A stretch of DNA of 6,262 nt from Polaribacter sp. (GTDB lineage: Bacteria; Bacteroidota; Bacteroidia; Flavobacteriales; Flavobacteriaceae). Every line of letters starts with the position of its first letter. Position 1 is the first letter of the stretch. Shown in pieces: positions 6,233 to 6,262 of this stretch. The stretch is taken from positions 1 to 6,262 of the forward strand of contig JAQWIO010000051.1 of the NCBI GenBank assembly GCA_029248845.1. The letters are read 5' to 3'. A program made the position numbers and the translations under genes. The notes below the pieces were generated by a model. That model made no database searches. It was given only the letters and a program-made list of their open reading frames with translations, and had not been told where the DNA came from.

Positions 6233-6240
6233 TACTTTTG
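6233..6240 (+). promoter_or_regulatory. -7 promoter box (TACTTTTG) for a gene beyond the right edge
   Basis: TACTTTTG fits TAnnTTTG and is followed by CAAACGC, the typical flavobacterial start-site context. A weak -33-like TTTATC lies at 6211-6216, 16 bases upstream. No start codon for a following gene appears in the last 22 bases, so the transcript has at least a short leader. It shows that a new plus-strand transcription unit starts here; its gene is not in the window. Confidence 0.55.
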
Positions 6241-6262
6241 CAAACGCTAAATTAACCTCTGA

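Noticed and set aside
1..6262. CRISPR array, mobile element, tRNA, toxin-antitoxin or defence system
   Set aside because: No spaced repeats, transposase or integrase motifs, cloverleaf-like segments or defence-protein signatures were seen on either strand.

Overview
The window looks like chromosomal DNA of a Flavobacteriia-type Bacteroidota. The sequence is strongly AT-rich and lysine codons are dominated by AAA. Shine-Dalgarno-like sites are not obvious, and several genes are preceded by the Bacteroidota -7 promoter box TAnnTTTG. Two predicted lipoproteins carry Bacteroidota-style lipoboxes. The protein set fits the same group: PrmC, TrmD, DUF4442, DUF2721 and a GT39-type glycosyltransferase. 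Genus cannot be fixed by eye; a marine flavobacterium is a guess.

Layout. (1) Positions 1-380, minus strand: the 5' part of a LEA type 2 family lipoprotein, cut by the window edge. (2) Positions 433-1787, plus strand: a GNAT N-acetyltransferase and prmC joined by an ATGA stop/start overlap, so probably translationally coupled. (3) Positions 1820-2275, minus strand: a DUF4442 hotdog-fold protein, convergent with prmC. (4) Positions 2402-3325, plus strand: a lipoprotein alpha/beta hydrolase of the PHB-depolymerase/feruloyl-esterase-like family. (5) Positions 3326-3467: a convergent intergenic gap with two AT-rich 9-bp inverted repeats. (6) Positions 3468-3875, minus strand: a DUF2721 membrane protein, divergent from (7) trmD at 4004-4687 and a TTG-started GT39/ArnT-like glycosyltransferase at 4721-6202. 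(8) The last 60 bases hold a clear promoter pointing out of the window.

Functionally this is mostly housekeeping and envelope biology. PrmC (release-factor glutamine methylation) and TrmD (m1G37 of tRNA) are both translation-quality methyltransferases, but they sit in separate transcription units and nothing shows they act together. The two lipoproteins, the DUF2721 protein and the GT39 enzyme are envelope proteins.

I see no tRNA or rRNA, CRISPR array, transposase, integrase, phage gene, toxin-antitoxin pair or defence island, and no gene-free stretch over 300 bases. I found no convincing undescribed system. The points most worth a second look are the very short or absent 5' leaders predicted for trmD and the DUF2721 gene, the TTG start of the glycosyltransferase, and the outward-facing promoter at the right edge.
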